Positions 24,266 to 34,318 of a DNA stretch of 64,000 nucleotides are shown here, one piece after another. How positions within the stretch are numbered: position 1 is the stretch's first letter; each line of letters starts with the position of its first letter. The DNA is from Eublepharis macularius (lineage: Eukaryota; Chordata; Lepidosauria; Squamata; Eublepharidae). The notes below the pieces were generated by a model. The model made no database searches, was not told the DNA's origin, and worked only from the letters and a program-made list of their open reading frames with translations. Location of the stretch: positions 17,938,001 to 18,002,000 of the forward strand of contig NC_072801.1 in assembly GCF_028583425.1 (NCBI RefSeq), in the 5' to 3' direction. A program made the translations under genes and the position numbers.

Positions 24266-24671
24266 CTTGATCAGAATCATCCCCTATTTTCTTAACATGA
24301 GATAGATAATAGATTTTCCTTTTTTACTCTTGATATATTACTTATTTGTTAAATATAGTGGGCATGGAGAATGTGGCGAAAGTAAGTAATATTGAACGTG
24401 TAAAGATGAAAGCAATAATGTAGTTGCTAATTATCATATTTTATAGACCGTGTCTTAAAATTTTAATGAAGGGGATGTTGGGGAGAAAATTTTCTGGTTT
24501 ATATTCTTTGTTATATAATTATTTCCAATTTAAATAATTATGTTATATAATCCCGCTTTTTCTTTTCAGTATCCCCCCCCCATATTATCGCTCAACTTTT
24601 TAAAATAAAAAAAAGAAAAAGTGGCAATGTGAATTTATAGTCAACACCCCTCTGAGTTTTTATAAGCAGGT

Positions 24672-25075
24672 ACCGTGGCAACCCCAAAACCTTGTGGCAT
24701 CTTAAAGACTAACAGCATGGATTTATCATGAGCTGCACTCACTTCTTGAGATATGCGGAGATCAAACTGGAAATCTTGCTGGGCAGGGTGGCGGTGGTGG
24801 AGAAAGGAGGAGTTAAGGCCACTGTGTGATGCAGGATGCTGGACTTGATGTAACACTGGTTGGATCCAGCGTGGCCCCTTTTTGGTTCTTTGGTTGTGTT
24901 AGTGGGTAGCCACCTTGATCTGCAGTAGAAAAGCAGGATTTGAATCCAGGGGCACATTAGAGATTAACAAGATTTTCAGAGTGTAGGCTTTCGAGAGTCA
25001 CAGCACTCTTCCTCAGACCCCTTGTTGGTCCCTAAAGTGCCTCTGGACTCAAATCTTGCTGTTCTAGGTAGTGGA
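24672..25075. repeat. Two hairpin retroposon fragments
   Basis: First piece: CTTGTGGCATCTTAAAGACT with a 'TTATCATGAGCTGCACTCAC' arm. Second piece from about 24890: TTAACAAGATTTTCAGAGTG, GGCTTTCGAGAGTCACAGC and the mirror arm CTTGTTGGTCCCTAAAGTGC with a terminal CTTGCTGTTCT. Confidence 0.6.
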
Positions 25076-25127
25076 AGCATTCACCAGCATGGAACGGAGA
25101 GCCAGTTAAGACCAGCAGGACTCTAAC

Positions 25128-25332
25128 CTGGAGAACCTGGTTTGATTCCCCACTCCTCCACTTGAAGCCAGCTAGGCAACCTTGGGTCAGTGTCACAGCT
25201 CTCTCAGAGCTCTTTCAGCCCCACCCACCTCTCAGGGCGATTGTTGTGGGGATAATATAACACACTTTGTAAACCACTCTGAGTGGGCGTTAAGGAGTCC
25301 TGAAAGGTGGTATATAAATCGAATGTTGTTAC
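25128..25332 (+). repeat. tRNA SINE variant
   Basis: GGTTTGATTCCCCACTCCTC, AACCTTGGGTCAGTGTCAC, AAACCACTCTGAGTGGGCGT then a GGTATATAAATCGAA tail. Confidence 0.8.
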
Positions 25333-25510
25333 TATTATCAACGGGGTTAGAGAGCATCAGGCTAGGATCTGGGAGCCCCAGCTGAAATCCTATCCTGCCG
25401 CAGAAGCTCACTCTGCGCCACTTTCATCCTAAACCACCTCGCAGGGACGTTGTGAGGATTAAACAAGAGAGGGGAGAGGCTATGTCATAACTTGCTTCCG
25501 GGAGAAAAGC
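25333..25510 (+). repeat. Sauria-type SINE, diverged
   Basis: AGGCTAGGATCTGGGAGCCC, CAGAAGCTCACT, CACCTCGCAGGGACGTTGTG, then GGATTAAACAAGAG. It abuts the preceding SINE directly. Confidence 0.6.
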
Positions 25511-25528
25511 AAGACAAAATACGCACAG

Positions 25529-25735
25529 CGGAAAAGAGCGAGAGTCCAGTAGCACCTATAAGACTAATAAAATTTGTGGCAGGGTAGGAGCTTTCGTGAG
25601 TCACAAGTATCTGAAGAAGTGCGCTGTGACTCCCGAAAGCTTGCACCCTACCACTAACTTTGTTAGTCTTCTAGGTGCTACTGGACTCTGGCTCTTTTCC
25701 ATTGCTACAGACAGACTCACACGGCTCCCCATCAT
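25529..25735 (+). mobile_element. Hairpin retroposon with 13-bp TSD, next to the MPV17L promoter
   Basis: Long complementary arms (GTCCAGTAGCACCTATAAGA and its mirror TCTTCTAGGTGCTACTGGAC) surround a loop with TATCTGAAGAAGTGCGCTG and CCCGAAAGCTT. The 3' end is CTACAGACAGACTCACACGG. It is flanked by AAAATACGCACAG (25516-25528) and AAAATAGCCACAG (25736-25748), 11 of 13 identical, typical of target-primed retroposition. Confidence 0.8.
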
Positions 25736-25769
25736 AAAATAGCCACAGAGACGGACGCACGACCCTGCC

Positions 25770-26300
25770 CGGCCACTGCAGGAATGGCGATGCCGGAGCT
25801 CGATCTGCCTCGCCCGCCTGCACACGCCTGGCAACGTCCCTAAACGGCAAGCGGGCACGCCCTTGGAAACGGGCTGCGGGCGCGGGGGAAGAGGAGGCGC
25901 CGCCCGGGCCGGGCTCGGCGGCGATGGCGCTGCTGGGGCGGCTTGCGCGCCGCGCGCCCTGGCCCTGCAACGTGCTGCTCTACGGGGCGCTCTTCGCGGC
26001 GGGCGACGCGGCGCAGCAGCGGCTGCGGGGCGGCCCGGCCGACTGGGGCCAGACGCGGCGGGTGGCGCTGGTGGCGCTGGCCTTCCACGGCAACTTCAGC
26101 TACGCCTGGCTGCGCGCGCTCGAGCGCCTCCTGCCCGGCCGCGCGCCGCCCGCCGTCCTGGCCAAGGTGCTGTGCGACCAGCTGGTGGGCGCGCCCGTGG
26201 CCGTGCTGGCCTTCTACACCGGTGAGTTGGTTTTGCGCGCTCCTGTTATCAGGGCGCTGGGCTGCGGGCGCAAGCTTTAGGAGCACCACTGCACGCTTCG
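25770..26300. promoter_or_regulatory. CpG-rich promoter and first exon of MPV17L
   Basis: A strongly GC/CpG-rich island begins just to the right of a retroposon insertion that ends at 25735 and extends through MPV17L coding exon 1. There is no clear TATA box. The repeat lies only about 190 bases upstream of the start codon, so the 5' untranslated region and core promoter must be short or partly built from repeat sequence. Confidence 0.65.
25924..26221 (+). CDS. MPV17L: MPV17L coding exon 1
   Basis: The exon encodes the N-terminal 99 residues plus the first base of codon 100 of an Mpv17/PMP22-family membrane protein. The reading MALLGRLARRAPWPCNVLLY, then GALFAAGDAAQQR, QTRRVALVALAF and AKVLCDQLVGAP, matches human MPV17L (PWPTNVLLYGSLVSAGDALQQR; AKLLCDQVVGAP). 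The start was chosen by this alignment and its Kozak context (GGCGATGG). An upstream ATG at 25863 is in another frame. The donor is G|GTGAGT; frames continuing past 26221 run into the intron. The Mpv17 family forms small four-helix inner-membrane proteins of mitochondria or peroxisomes; human MPV17L is linked to reactive-oxygen metabolism. Two hydrophobic helices fall roughly at residues 16-30 and 48-62. Codon use is extremely GC-rich here, unlike exons 2-4, reflecting the CpG island. Confidence 0.95.
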
Positions 26301-26454
26301 GCACGCCGGGGTGGGGACACTGTGCCCTGCTCCCCTAACAAGCCACCCCATATATGGTGGGATCAGGTCCTACGGGGACAAGGGGCACCACGCATAACAC
26401 AGGTCGCCTTTTTTTTAAAATCCCATTCTTTTCCCAAGGAGGGGTTGGTGTATG

Positions 26455-26660
26455 CGTGTTTCTTCCCAGCACAATAACCCTGTGAGGTGGACAGCCAGGT
26501 ACACGCCATCTTCCCATTTTATCCTCACAACAGTCCTGCGAGGCAGGCTAGGCTCTGGGAGAATGGCCAGCCCAGGGTCTGCCAGTGAACTTCATGGGTG
26601 AGTAGGGATTTGGACCTGAGCCTCCAGGGAGCTCGGGTGTGCACTGTTCCCCCTCCTCTT
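26455..26660 (-). repeat. Sauria-type SINE
   Basis: Minus-oriented body with ATTTTATCCTCACAACAGTC, CAGCCCAGGGTCTGCCAGTG and GGATTTGGACCTGAGCC. A related SINE remnant continues around 26700-27010 and was split by the retroposon at 26728. Confidence 0.7.
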
Positions 26661-26727
26661 TTGCCCCACAAAGGTAAGCTGAGGAAAGGTAACTCATGCG
26701 CTCAGAATGAGATTCATGGCTGTGTAG

Positions 26728-26946
26728 GAAAATCGAGAAGAGTCCATTAGCACCTTTAAGATTAACCAACTTTACTGCAGCATAAGCTTTCGAGAATCAC
26801 AGCTCTCTTCGTCCGATGCATCTGAAGAAGAGAACTGTGATTCTCAAAAGCTTATGCTACAGTAAAGTTGGTTTAGTCTTAAAGGTGCTACTGGACTCTT
26901 CAATTTTGCTACTACAGACTAACACAGCTAACTCCCCTGGATCTAT
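26728..26946 (+). mobile_element. Hairpin retroposon, 16-bp TSD, inserted into a SINE
   Basis: AAGAGTCCATTAGCACC...TTTCGAGAATCACAGCTCTC then the mirror half ATCTGAAGAAGAGAACTGTG...CTTATGCTACAGTAAAG, ending CAGACTAACACAGCTAACTC and CCCTGGATCTAT. Flanks ATTCATGGCTGTGTAG (26712-26727) and ATTCATGGTTGGGTAG (26947-26962) form a 16-base duplication with two mismatches. Confidence 0.85.
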
Positions 26947-27091
26947 ATTCATGGTTGGGTAGGGATTTGAATCTGATCTCCCATGTCCTAGTCCCACACT
27001 TGACCCACTCCACTCGACCCAACCCCCTTTTTCGGGTGTCCTAGTAAAAGATATTACAGAGGAATTTATGTATCTGTTTATATATATAAAC

Positions 27092-27195
27092 AGGAGTCTT
27101 GTGGCTCCTTAAAGACTACCATGTTTTTATTCTAGCAGAAGCTTGAGGGTTGGGACTGGTAGGCTCTGAGCCATGAAAGCTTCTGCTAAATTTTT
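27092..27195. repeat. Hairpin retroposon variant, short
   Basis: GGAGTCTTGTGGCTCCTTAA, AGACTACCATG, and an inner palindrome AGCAGAAGCTT / GAAAGCTTCTGCT. Confidence 0.5.
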
Positions 27196-27374
27196 TGTTG
27201 CAGGTGCTTCCAAATCCCTGTTTGATTTTTCTGCAGTCACTGCCCTCTGGAATATCTACCTGTTTTGGCTCTTCTGGATAGAGAAAAGAGTACCTCTGAG
27301 CAAGGGCAGAGTGCCCTGCCCAGGTCTGCAAGCAGCCATAGAAGTGTCTCCTGTCACTCTCTGTCCCTCTGTGT

Positions 27375-27396
27375 CACACACACACACACACACAGA
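27375..27396. repeat. (CA)n microsatellite
   Basis: About eleven CA units in MPV17L intron 1. Confidence 0.95.
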
Positions 27397-28954
27397 TTGC
27401 TGTGAAGCTTAAACTGCATAGTCCTACGGGCACTTTGCTTGAGAGTAAGCACCATTGAACAGAGCGGGGGTTCACTTTGGGGCAAACGTGTCTAGGTAGA
27501 TGCTAAAAGATACTTGCCTTGATATTCTTCCCCTCCCCACAAGTGGAATATATCAGTGTTATAAATGGGTAGAATTCTCCACAGCCAATTTACCATGCCA
27601 ACCGTGTAAATTAGAGAATCACCGAGTACTTTTCCCTCGCCCACAGAGCAACCGAAGCCAGCCAAGGTTGCTTCGTCCCAGCCTAGGCTGTGAACTCCTA
27701 AGAGGCAGATTTCTGCAAGGAATTACCACATTTCAGAAGCTCAGGAAATCTGTTATTCTTGCTGATATAGATGCCTTTGCGAGATATTATTTGCCCAAGC
27801 AGCCAAGAAATGTTATGCATAAGCTGCTAATTGCTTTGCCAGATCCTGTTCATATTTTAATTAACAATTTGTGCTGATGTCCTCTAAAAGGTTTTGCAGT
27901 GGACAATTCACAATGCAAATGAAACAGGGCTCAGATGCAGAACTTGTTCTGGTATTTCTGAGCTCAGCCCTGGAATGAATGAAGCCATGAGAGACAACGA
28001 ATGGCTTTTGATCATGTGCAAAGTGCTGCCCTTTCAGTCCTAGTTCAGGAGAGGGAGGTGCCAAAATGCAGTTCCGTTTCGGACCATGGATCAGCACTTT
28101 TTGGCATGCTCCTTTCTGTTGAAAACTCCCTGCAAGTTAGCACAGGAAGTGAAAAAGGGGGGAGGGTTCCTCCTTGCTGTGCTAGCTTTCTCCTTGCATG
28201 GAGTTTTCTATGTCAAAGGGAAAATCTCACCTGCAGACTGAAGTGAGGCTATCCATTCTACTTATTCAAGCAGCCTACTTACAAGCTACATTTTAGGTAG
28301 GAAGAGATTCAAGCTGTTCTCATGTATGAAACAATTGAAACACTACAGTAATTTTAAAACTGCATGGTGGCAAAACCAAGGGTCTCCGAGGCTTTAAAAC
28401 AAAAATGGCTGGGCAGAAGGCAGTGGAAACCGTGGAAGATATGAGGTTAGAATTGATTCATCTGACAATGCTTTTGTATGAAGGAAGAGGGCCCAGTTCT
28501 TTTATCATCAAAGAGGTCTTAAGATTCTGGCTTTTTGTCTGGACAAAAAAAATCGCCCTTCCAAGTTTGCACTTGGAAAGAAATGAAGTAGCAGATGGTG
28601 GCATACCACAAATGTTGTATAAATGGTACCTCTGTCACAAGTTAAAACATATTCTTATTTGCCACAAACTGTAAATCTCTCGACACGAAGGTGGATGTTA
28701 TTAACACCACAAACAATTACAAGTCTAAATTCTTTGCAACCATCCATGAAGCATGACATTTCAGGAATAATCTGGAAGTGTCTGGTATTATGGAAAAGCT
28801 TTAGGCCTCCCGGACCACTACCAAATGGGAGATCATCCGGGAAGGCCATCTTAAGATATTAGACACTAGGCTGGTGGGAATAATTGTCTGGATTCTGTGC
28901 CTTTAAAAAGCAGTCACGGGAAAAGTGCTAATTTGGCTGATATAGTGCGGTAGA

Positions 28955-29165
28955 GAGCTAGTGGGGTGTAGCAGTAAAAGTGATCTGGGAGACCCAGGTT
29001 TGAATCCCCACTCCGCCATGGAAGCTTGCTGGGTATCCATGGGTGAGTCCCACACTCTCAGCTGAAATTGCTTCACAAGGTTGTTGTGAGGATAAAATGG
29101 AGGAATGGAGAATACTGTAAGAGAGGGAGAAAAGTGAGGCATAAATTATATAAATAAATGAATAA
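28955..29165 (+). repeat. Sauria-type tRNA SINE
   Basis: GGTTTGAATCCCCACTCCGC, GGAAGCTTGCTGGGTATCC, CTTCACAAGGTTGTTGTGAG, GGATAAAATGGAGG and an ATAAATAAATGAAT tail. It ends about 225 bases before MPV17L exon 2. Confidence 0.88.
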
Positions 29166-29389
29166 TTTTGTGCAAGTGAAAAGGGTTTGGGGATTACAGG
29201 ATAAGGTGGCTTGCTTTGTGGTTTGTGCATTGTTGGATCAGCAATTCCATTTGTCCGTGTTTAACCTCAAACCTCTCTCTCCAAAAGGACTTGCTGCAAT
29301 GTGACTGCAAGTTAAAACTAAATGAAAAATGAAATTTCGGATAAATTTCCCGAGTATTCTGATTTAGCTTAAAAAAAATTTCTCACCAG

Positions 29390-29460
29390 GCATGAGCATA
29401 CTTCAGGGGAAGGAAGACATTTTCTTAGACTGCAGACAGAAATTTTGGAATACATATAAG
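29390..29460 (+). CDS. MPV17L: MPV17L coding exon 2
   Basis: This 71-base exon is bounded by acceptor CTCACCAG and donor GTGAGT. Its first two bases complete the Gly codon split with exon 1 (YTG), then it reads MSILQGKEDIFLDCRQKFWN followed by TYK. Human MPV17L has MSILQGKDDIFLDLKQKFWNTYL. The KFWNTY motif is typical of the Mpv17/PMP22 family. It ends in phase 0. Intron 1 is about 3.2 kb and carries SINEs and a hairpin retroposon. Confidence 0.95.
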
Positions 29461-29655
29461 GTGAGTTCAACAGTACATTGAATGGGCTTCATTATTTAAT
29501 TATAGAGCCACCTGGGAACCAAAGATCATCTAGTCTGTTCTCTGCCCTTCAGGGGTGTGAATCTATTTCTCATATATTTTTATCCTCCAGGGATCTCAGG
29601 ATGGTGTACATAATTATCCCCTCTGTCAATCTGCCCCTCACAGAAGCCTTGTGAT

Positions 29656-29992
29656 CAGGAGCGGCCCCAGGGTTTCTGGGACCCGCGGCTGCCCCTATGT
29701 GCGCGCGCACGCCCCCCCCCCGGACTGCGTGATGACATCATCACGCAGCAAGCTGGCCCCATTGGCTGGCGGGTGGCTGGGATGGCGCATGGAGGCTGCT
29801 CACGCTCCCAGTCGGGCGCAGCGGGTGGCTGGGGAGGTTCTACACACTGCCCCAGACGCCTGCCGTGCCTGGCCCGTGGCTGCTGTGCCTGGCCGGGGGC
29901 ATGTCTTGGTGGCAGCGTGGGCCTCTGCCCGCTGCGCCCCCTCCAGCGCCTCAGAGCCCACGGCGCCCGCCTCAATGGTGGCGCCAGCCCTG
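29656..29992 (+). mobile_element. GC-rich hAT-type MITE (family C), perfect TSD
   Basis: CAGGAGCGGCCCCAGGG at the left and GGCGCCAGCCCTG at the right, with the perfect 8-base duplication CTTGTGAT at 29648-29655 and 29993-30000. The interior is GC- and CpG-rich, so overlapping open frames on both strands are compositional. Confidence 0.85.
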
Positions 29993-30129
29993 CTTGTGAT
30001 GTAGGCTTGGTTGAGATTTGATGGTCACCCATGGTCACCAAATGGACTTCATGGCAGAGTGAGGATTTCAACCTGAGTCTAGCACAACATTCTGATCACC
30101 ATACCAGCTCACACTAGATTAAACCAACA

Positions 30130-30775
30130 CGAGTGCCAGTTTGGTGCAGTGGTTAGATTGTCAGACTAGGATCTGGGAGACCCAGGTTCAAATCCTGATG
30201 AGCGATGGAAGCTGCTGAGTGACCTTGAGGCAGTCACACACACTCAGCCTAATGTACCTCACAGGAGCCCAGTAGCACCTATAAGACTAACAAAATTTGT
30301 GGAAGGGTATGAACTTTCGTGAGTCACAGCTTGAAGAAGTGAGCTGTGACTCACGAAAGCTCCTAGCCTACCACAAATTTTGTTAGTCTAATAGGTGCTA
30401 ATGGACTCACGAAAGCTCCTAGCCTACCACAAATTGTTTTAGTCTTATAGGTGTTAACGGACTCTTGCTCTTTTCTGCTGTGACTCACAAAAGCTCCTAC
30501 CCTACCACAAATTTTGTTAATCTAATAGGTGCTAATGGACTCACGAAAGCTCCTACCCTACCACAAATTGTGTTAGTCTTATAAGTGCTACTGGACTCTT
30601 GCTCTTTTCTACTGCTACAGACAGACTAATATGGCTACCGATCTTGATGTACCTCACAGGGTTGTTATGGGGATAAAAATGGAGGGAAGTAGAACAACAT
30701 AAGCCTTTTAGGGTCTCCCATTGAGGAGAAAGGCCAGGTATAAAGGAAGTAAATAAAATAAACAAAAGATCAACA
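30130..30775 (+). repeat. Sauria-type SINE split by a retroposon
   Basis: Left part 30130-30264: GGTGCAGTGGTTAGATTGTC, AGGTTCAAATCCTG, CCTAATGTACCTCACAG. Right part 30647-30775: GTACCTCACAGGGTTGTTAT, GGTCTCCCATTGAGGAGAAA, then GTATAAAGGAAGTAAATAAA. Confidence 0.85.
30265..30646 (+). mobile_element. Multimeric hairpin retroposon with 13-bp TSD
   Basis: Perfect duplication ATGTACCTCACAG at 30252-30264 and 30647-30659 within the split SINE. Inside, the segment CACGAAAGCTCCTA-CCTACCACAAATT...GTTAGTC-TATAGGTGCTA recurs four times head-to-tail, where simple copies have one. It ends CTACAGACAGACTAATATGG. The start is 5' truncated. Confidence 0.85.
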
Positions 30776-31234
30776 GTAGGAAAAAGATGCATAAACACAG
30801 AGAGTAGGAACCAAAGTAGGAAATACCTCACCAATTTTACTTCCTGAAAACCAGACACTTACTGTTTCTTGTAAAAGCAGGCCTGAAAAACACATCCACT
30901 CCCCCTGCAAAAACCACACAGCCTGCAAAGCCCCAGTTTTGGAGCCACCACCATGACAGCACTGCACCTTGTAGAGAACAACCTCATGAAGAAAGAGCTT
31001 CATTAACAGATATTAAGACCTGGCAGGGTTTCTAGGGGAGATGCAATGATAAGATATCCATTAATGGATTACCAACTTTTTTAACAAAATAGCTACTTGG
31101 GGTGCGGAAACTCAAGTCAGGTTGCCTGACAGGGAAAGAGAAGGGTTAACCAATTGTCCTAACCGTTTTTTTGTTTAACAGTCTCAGTTTTCCCAACAGG
31201 GATCCTCTTTGCGTCCTTGGCAAAAACACACAGA

Positions 31235-31641
31235 CAGGGCCGGCCCACCCATTGAGGCTGGTGAGGCCGCCGCCTCAGGGCGCTAAGGCGCTGGAGGGGC
31301 GCCGGCCCGGGGTCAGGAGCGCGCACCACAGAGCTGCCACCGCCACCACCAGCCAGGAGCACGTGCTGGCGGCAGCAGCATGGGGCAACTGAACGGGCCA
31401 CCTCCCGTTCAGTTGCTCTGCGGGCCGGGCACAACTGGCGGCCAGGACGGCCGGCTGCGCCTGGCCTGCAGAGCAACTGAACGGGAGGGCTGGAAGGCCC
31501 CCCATGCATGCGTCAGCCCCTGCATGATGACATCACACGCAATGACATCATTATGCAGGCCAGTGCACGCATGCACGTGCGTGCACGCACATAGGCAGCA
31601 TTGAGCTGCCTCAGGTGCCAGCGACGCTGGAGCTGGCCCTG
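31235..31641 (+). mobile_element. GC-rich hAT-type MITE (family C)
   Basis: CAGGGCCGGCCCACCC ... GCTGGAGCTGGCCCTG, with flanks CACACAGA (31227-31234) and CACACAGG (31642-31649), 7 of 8 identical. It holds two inverted segments around GAACGGGCCACCTCCCGTTC and GCAACTGAACGGGAGG. Confidence 0.78.
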
Positions 31642-32554
31642 CACACAGGTGTCCGGGTGAGCACCTGTAAATTGAAGTCAACAAAATAATATAGAGGTTT
31701 GACCCCCTCCTCTCCACCATGGCCCCAAGAAAGCAGGCTAGCTGTGTGCTGCCTGAGTATGTTGAAGTATTTATGAGAGAAATATAACCTGTGTGGAACC
31801 TGAACTGGGCATGTTTGTGAAAGGACATTCAGTCAGGGAAAGAGAGGCCAGCTGGGTGCTGCCTGAGCAGGTTTCGTATTTCTGTGAATAGGAGTTAGAG
31901 AAAGAGAGGCTGGCTGTGTGCTTCTCTCCCCCCCCCCCCCCAAATGCTGTTATTTATTTTAAAAAACAAAAAACCCTCAACAAAACACGATGGGAGTTCA
32001 GTTCATGGCTCCTGCATCGTCATCGCTAGTTTTCTTTGGAGAAGCTCATATTTGGGCAACTTGTCCTGTGCCACACACCTCTCAAGCCACCTTCTGTGCC
32101 ACCTGTAAAAGAGTGTCATGCCAGGACTCTTTCTGCAAAGTTACACGTCCAGATATCCCTTACTGCTGGGAACTTTCCCTGCTCTTCTGAGAAAGGTTTC
32201 TTTCTTTTTTTAAAAAAAGTTGTTTGTGTGTTTGCAAATGCTCGTCCGCATCCTCCTACTGACCGTCACGGCTATGGGTATGTTTTAGGCAACTCTCAGC
32301 TCTGAGAAAAATATCTTTGGAAAGAGAGGAAGCCTTGCAGGTGTGAAATTAAGACCTCCTTCAGAGTCATTTCTCATTCAGAGCCAAATAAAGCATTCCT
32401 TCTTAAAGGCTTTGTTCACCCACCTGGGAAAATGTGCTAACATCTCAAGTATCACATAATCCTCCCGGCCCACTTTGCCGATCTTGTGTTTAAAACCAGG
32501 CAGCATATTATCACTCAAGGGTTCTTAAAGCGACAGCTTGAAGAGGCGAAACTG

Positions 32555-32914
32555 CAGGGCTTTTTTTCAGCTGGAACGCAGTGGAACGGAGTTCCGGCAC
32601 CTCTTGAAAATGGTCACATGGCTGGTGGCCCCGCCCCCTGATCTCCACACAGAGGGGAGTTTAGATCGCCCTCCGCATCATGGTGCGGAGGGCGATCTAA
32701 ACTCCCCTCTGTGTGGAGATCAGGGGGCGGGGCCACTGGCCATGTGACCATTTTCGCCAAGAGCGATTTAAACTCCGCATGGCATGGAGGGTGAGCTAAA
32801 CTCCCCTCTGTCTGGAGATCAGGGGGCGGGGCCACTGGCCATGTGACCATTTTCACCGAGGGCGATTTAAACTTTAAAAAACTTCCCCCTTGTTTTCCCA
32901 GAAAAAAAGCCCTG
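32555..32914 (+). mobile_element. hAT-type MITE, family A, with internal duplication
   Basis: CAGGGCTTTTTTTCAGC ... GAAAAAAAGCCCTG. The segment CCCCTCTGT-TGGAGATCAGG-GGCGGGGCCACTGGCCATGTG (given in parts) occurs twice in tandem in the right half. No clean target duplication remains. Confidence 0.85.
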
Positions 32915-33129
32915 CTTAAATGGCAGTTGAAATCGAATTTCCCTCAACCCCTTCAGTGCTTATTGAGAGATTCTTTATCTGAAAGGCCTCAGTTTTCTGA
33001 AAGGCTGATGCCAATATTGAACACTTCTTTTCAAAACTGGGTTATTGGGAGTATGTCCATTTTCATTAAGAATTTAAAATATACAAAGAATGTAAAAATG
33101 TTTAGCTGGTTCAGAACCAGGAGCCAATG

Positions 33130-33165
33130 CAGGGCTTTTTTCTGGGAAAAGAGGAGGTGAAACTC
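33130..33165. repeat. Terminal fragment of hAT MITE family A
   Basis: CAGGGCTTTTTTCTGGGAAA followed by AGAGGAGGTG, the right end of the family in reverse; the sequence then diverges. Confidence 0.6.
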
Positions 33166-33814
33166 TCAAGAGGGAAATGAGGGAGAAACACACGCCCCCC
33201 CCCCCCCCCGTCACAAAATGGCCATTCCCTCCAGGGGAACTGGTCTCTGTCTGGAGAGCGGGGGCAGGTGTCATGTCTGTGCCCCATCCATGCCACTATT
33301 TGATGCTGACCTGTTGTTCTGAACCAATGTTTCATGCTGTGACTTGATGTCATATTGCCAGTGCCATAACTGTTGCCTTTCACAGGCTTATTGAAGCAGC
33401 AGGTGCCTTATCTAATGGACTGGAGAAACTTTCAGTGCTTCTGACCTTGTAATACTGCTCACTCCCATGCACTGCTATGTCTCAACTTTGATCTCTAGCT
33501 TTCTCAGTGTCTCGACGAGATAGTACAAATATGTGAGACATTCTCAGGACGAGTTTGCACCAAAAGTCCTGTTTTACTGTTGGCAGGGGGGAAGGAGTAA
33601 ACGTGTGTGTTAAGAGGAAGGGTTTTCCCACGTGTTACTATTCCTGTCAACTTGCTCTTACTGCTTAGATGCTTATCTTGCTTCTGAGTAATTCTATGGA
33701 CATATCTGTGGAAATGATCTGATTCCTGAATAAAAGCTTTTAACCAAGAGCCTGGATTCTTGCCGTAATGGTACAGGGGTCTATCTGCCATAGCCTGTCA
33801 TCCATAGCCTGACA

Positions 33815-33882
33815 GCAGGGCTACCGGACACAAGAGGTGCCGGAACTCCGTTCCACTGCGTTCCCAATGAAAAAAAGCCCTG
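33815..33882. repeat. Terminal fragment or deletion derivative of hAT MITE family A
   Basis: CAGGGCTACCGGAC ... GGAACTCCGTTCCACTGCG ... GAAAAAAAGCCCTG, about 68 bases; no flanking duplication seen. Confidence 0.55.
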
Positions 33883-34318
33883 CTTGTTTCCCTATCAACA
33901 AGCTGTCTCTTGCAAATCCATCAGTGGGGTACAAAGACAACAACCCTCCCTTTGTATATTCCCCAAACAAACCTGGTATTCAGAGGTATACTGCCCCTGA
34001 ACGATGAGGTTCTATTTAGCTATTGCTACCTAGCAGTCCTGCAAGGTTTTCTATAGTCTTTCTGTTTTAATGCTCTCTCCCCTCTGGCTTTAAATTAATT
34101 ATTCAACATGTGACAAAGTATTTTCATTTATCTTTAATCTGTTGCCAATCAAACTGGTTTTGGTGACCTGACAGTTATTAAGAAACGGGGGGAAATTCAG
34201 TCTATCTGCTGCCTCCACACTAGGCACCATTTTATAGTTATTCAAAGCAATTTCCCCTCTACTTTCTATATATGTTTAACCCTGATGAAATTGTTGCTGT
34301 TTTATTATTTTTTTCCAG

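Larger units (their letters stand above)
26222..29389 (+). other. MPV17L intron 1
   Basis: The intron holds minus-oriented SINE sequence (26.46-27.0 kb) interrupted by a hairpin retroposon, a short CA repeat, and a Sauria SINE just before exon 2. Between 27.2 and 28.95 kb I see no recognisable gene or repeat; open frames there have no family resemblance. Confidence 0.6.
29461..34318 (+). other. MPV17L intron 2
   Basis: Contains two GC-rich hAT MITEs, a Sauria SINE split by a multimeric hairpin retroposon, one full TTTTTTTC-type hAT MITE and two fragments of that family. The gaps 30.78-31.23, 31.65-32.55 and 33.2-33.8 kb show nothing I recognise apart from a polyC run near 33.2 kb and a C-run near 31.93 kb. 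Confidence 0.6.

Noticed and set aside
29651-30004. 117-residue frame and its antisense in MPV17L intron 2
   Set aside because: Both fall exactly within the GC-rich hAT MITE with its own 8-bp duplication.
30265-30646. Multimeric repeat read as a CRISPR-like or satellite array
   Set aside because: The units have no unique spacers, sit in a vertebrate intron and belong to a dispersed retroposon with its own target duplication.
33130-33882. One long hAT element joining the two terminal fragments
   Set aside because: The flanking 8-mers (AGCCAATG and CTTGTTTC) do not match and the middle is unrelated sequence, so two separate fragments are more likely.
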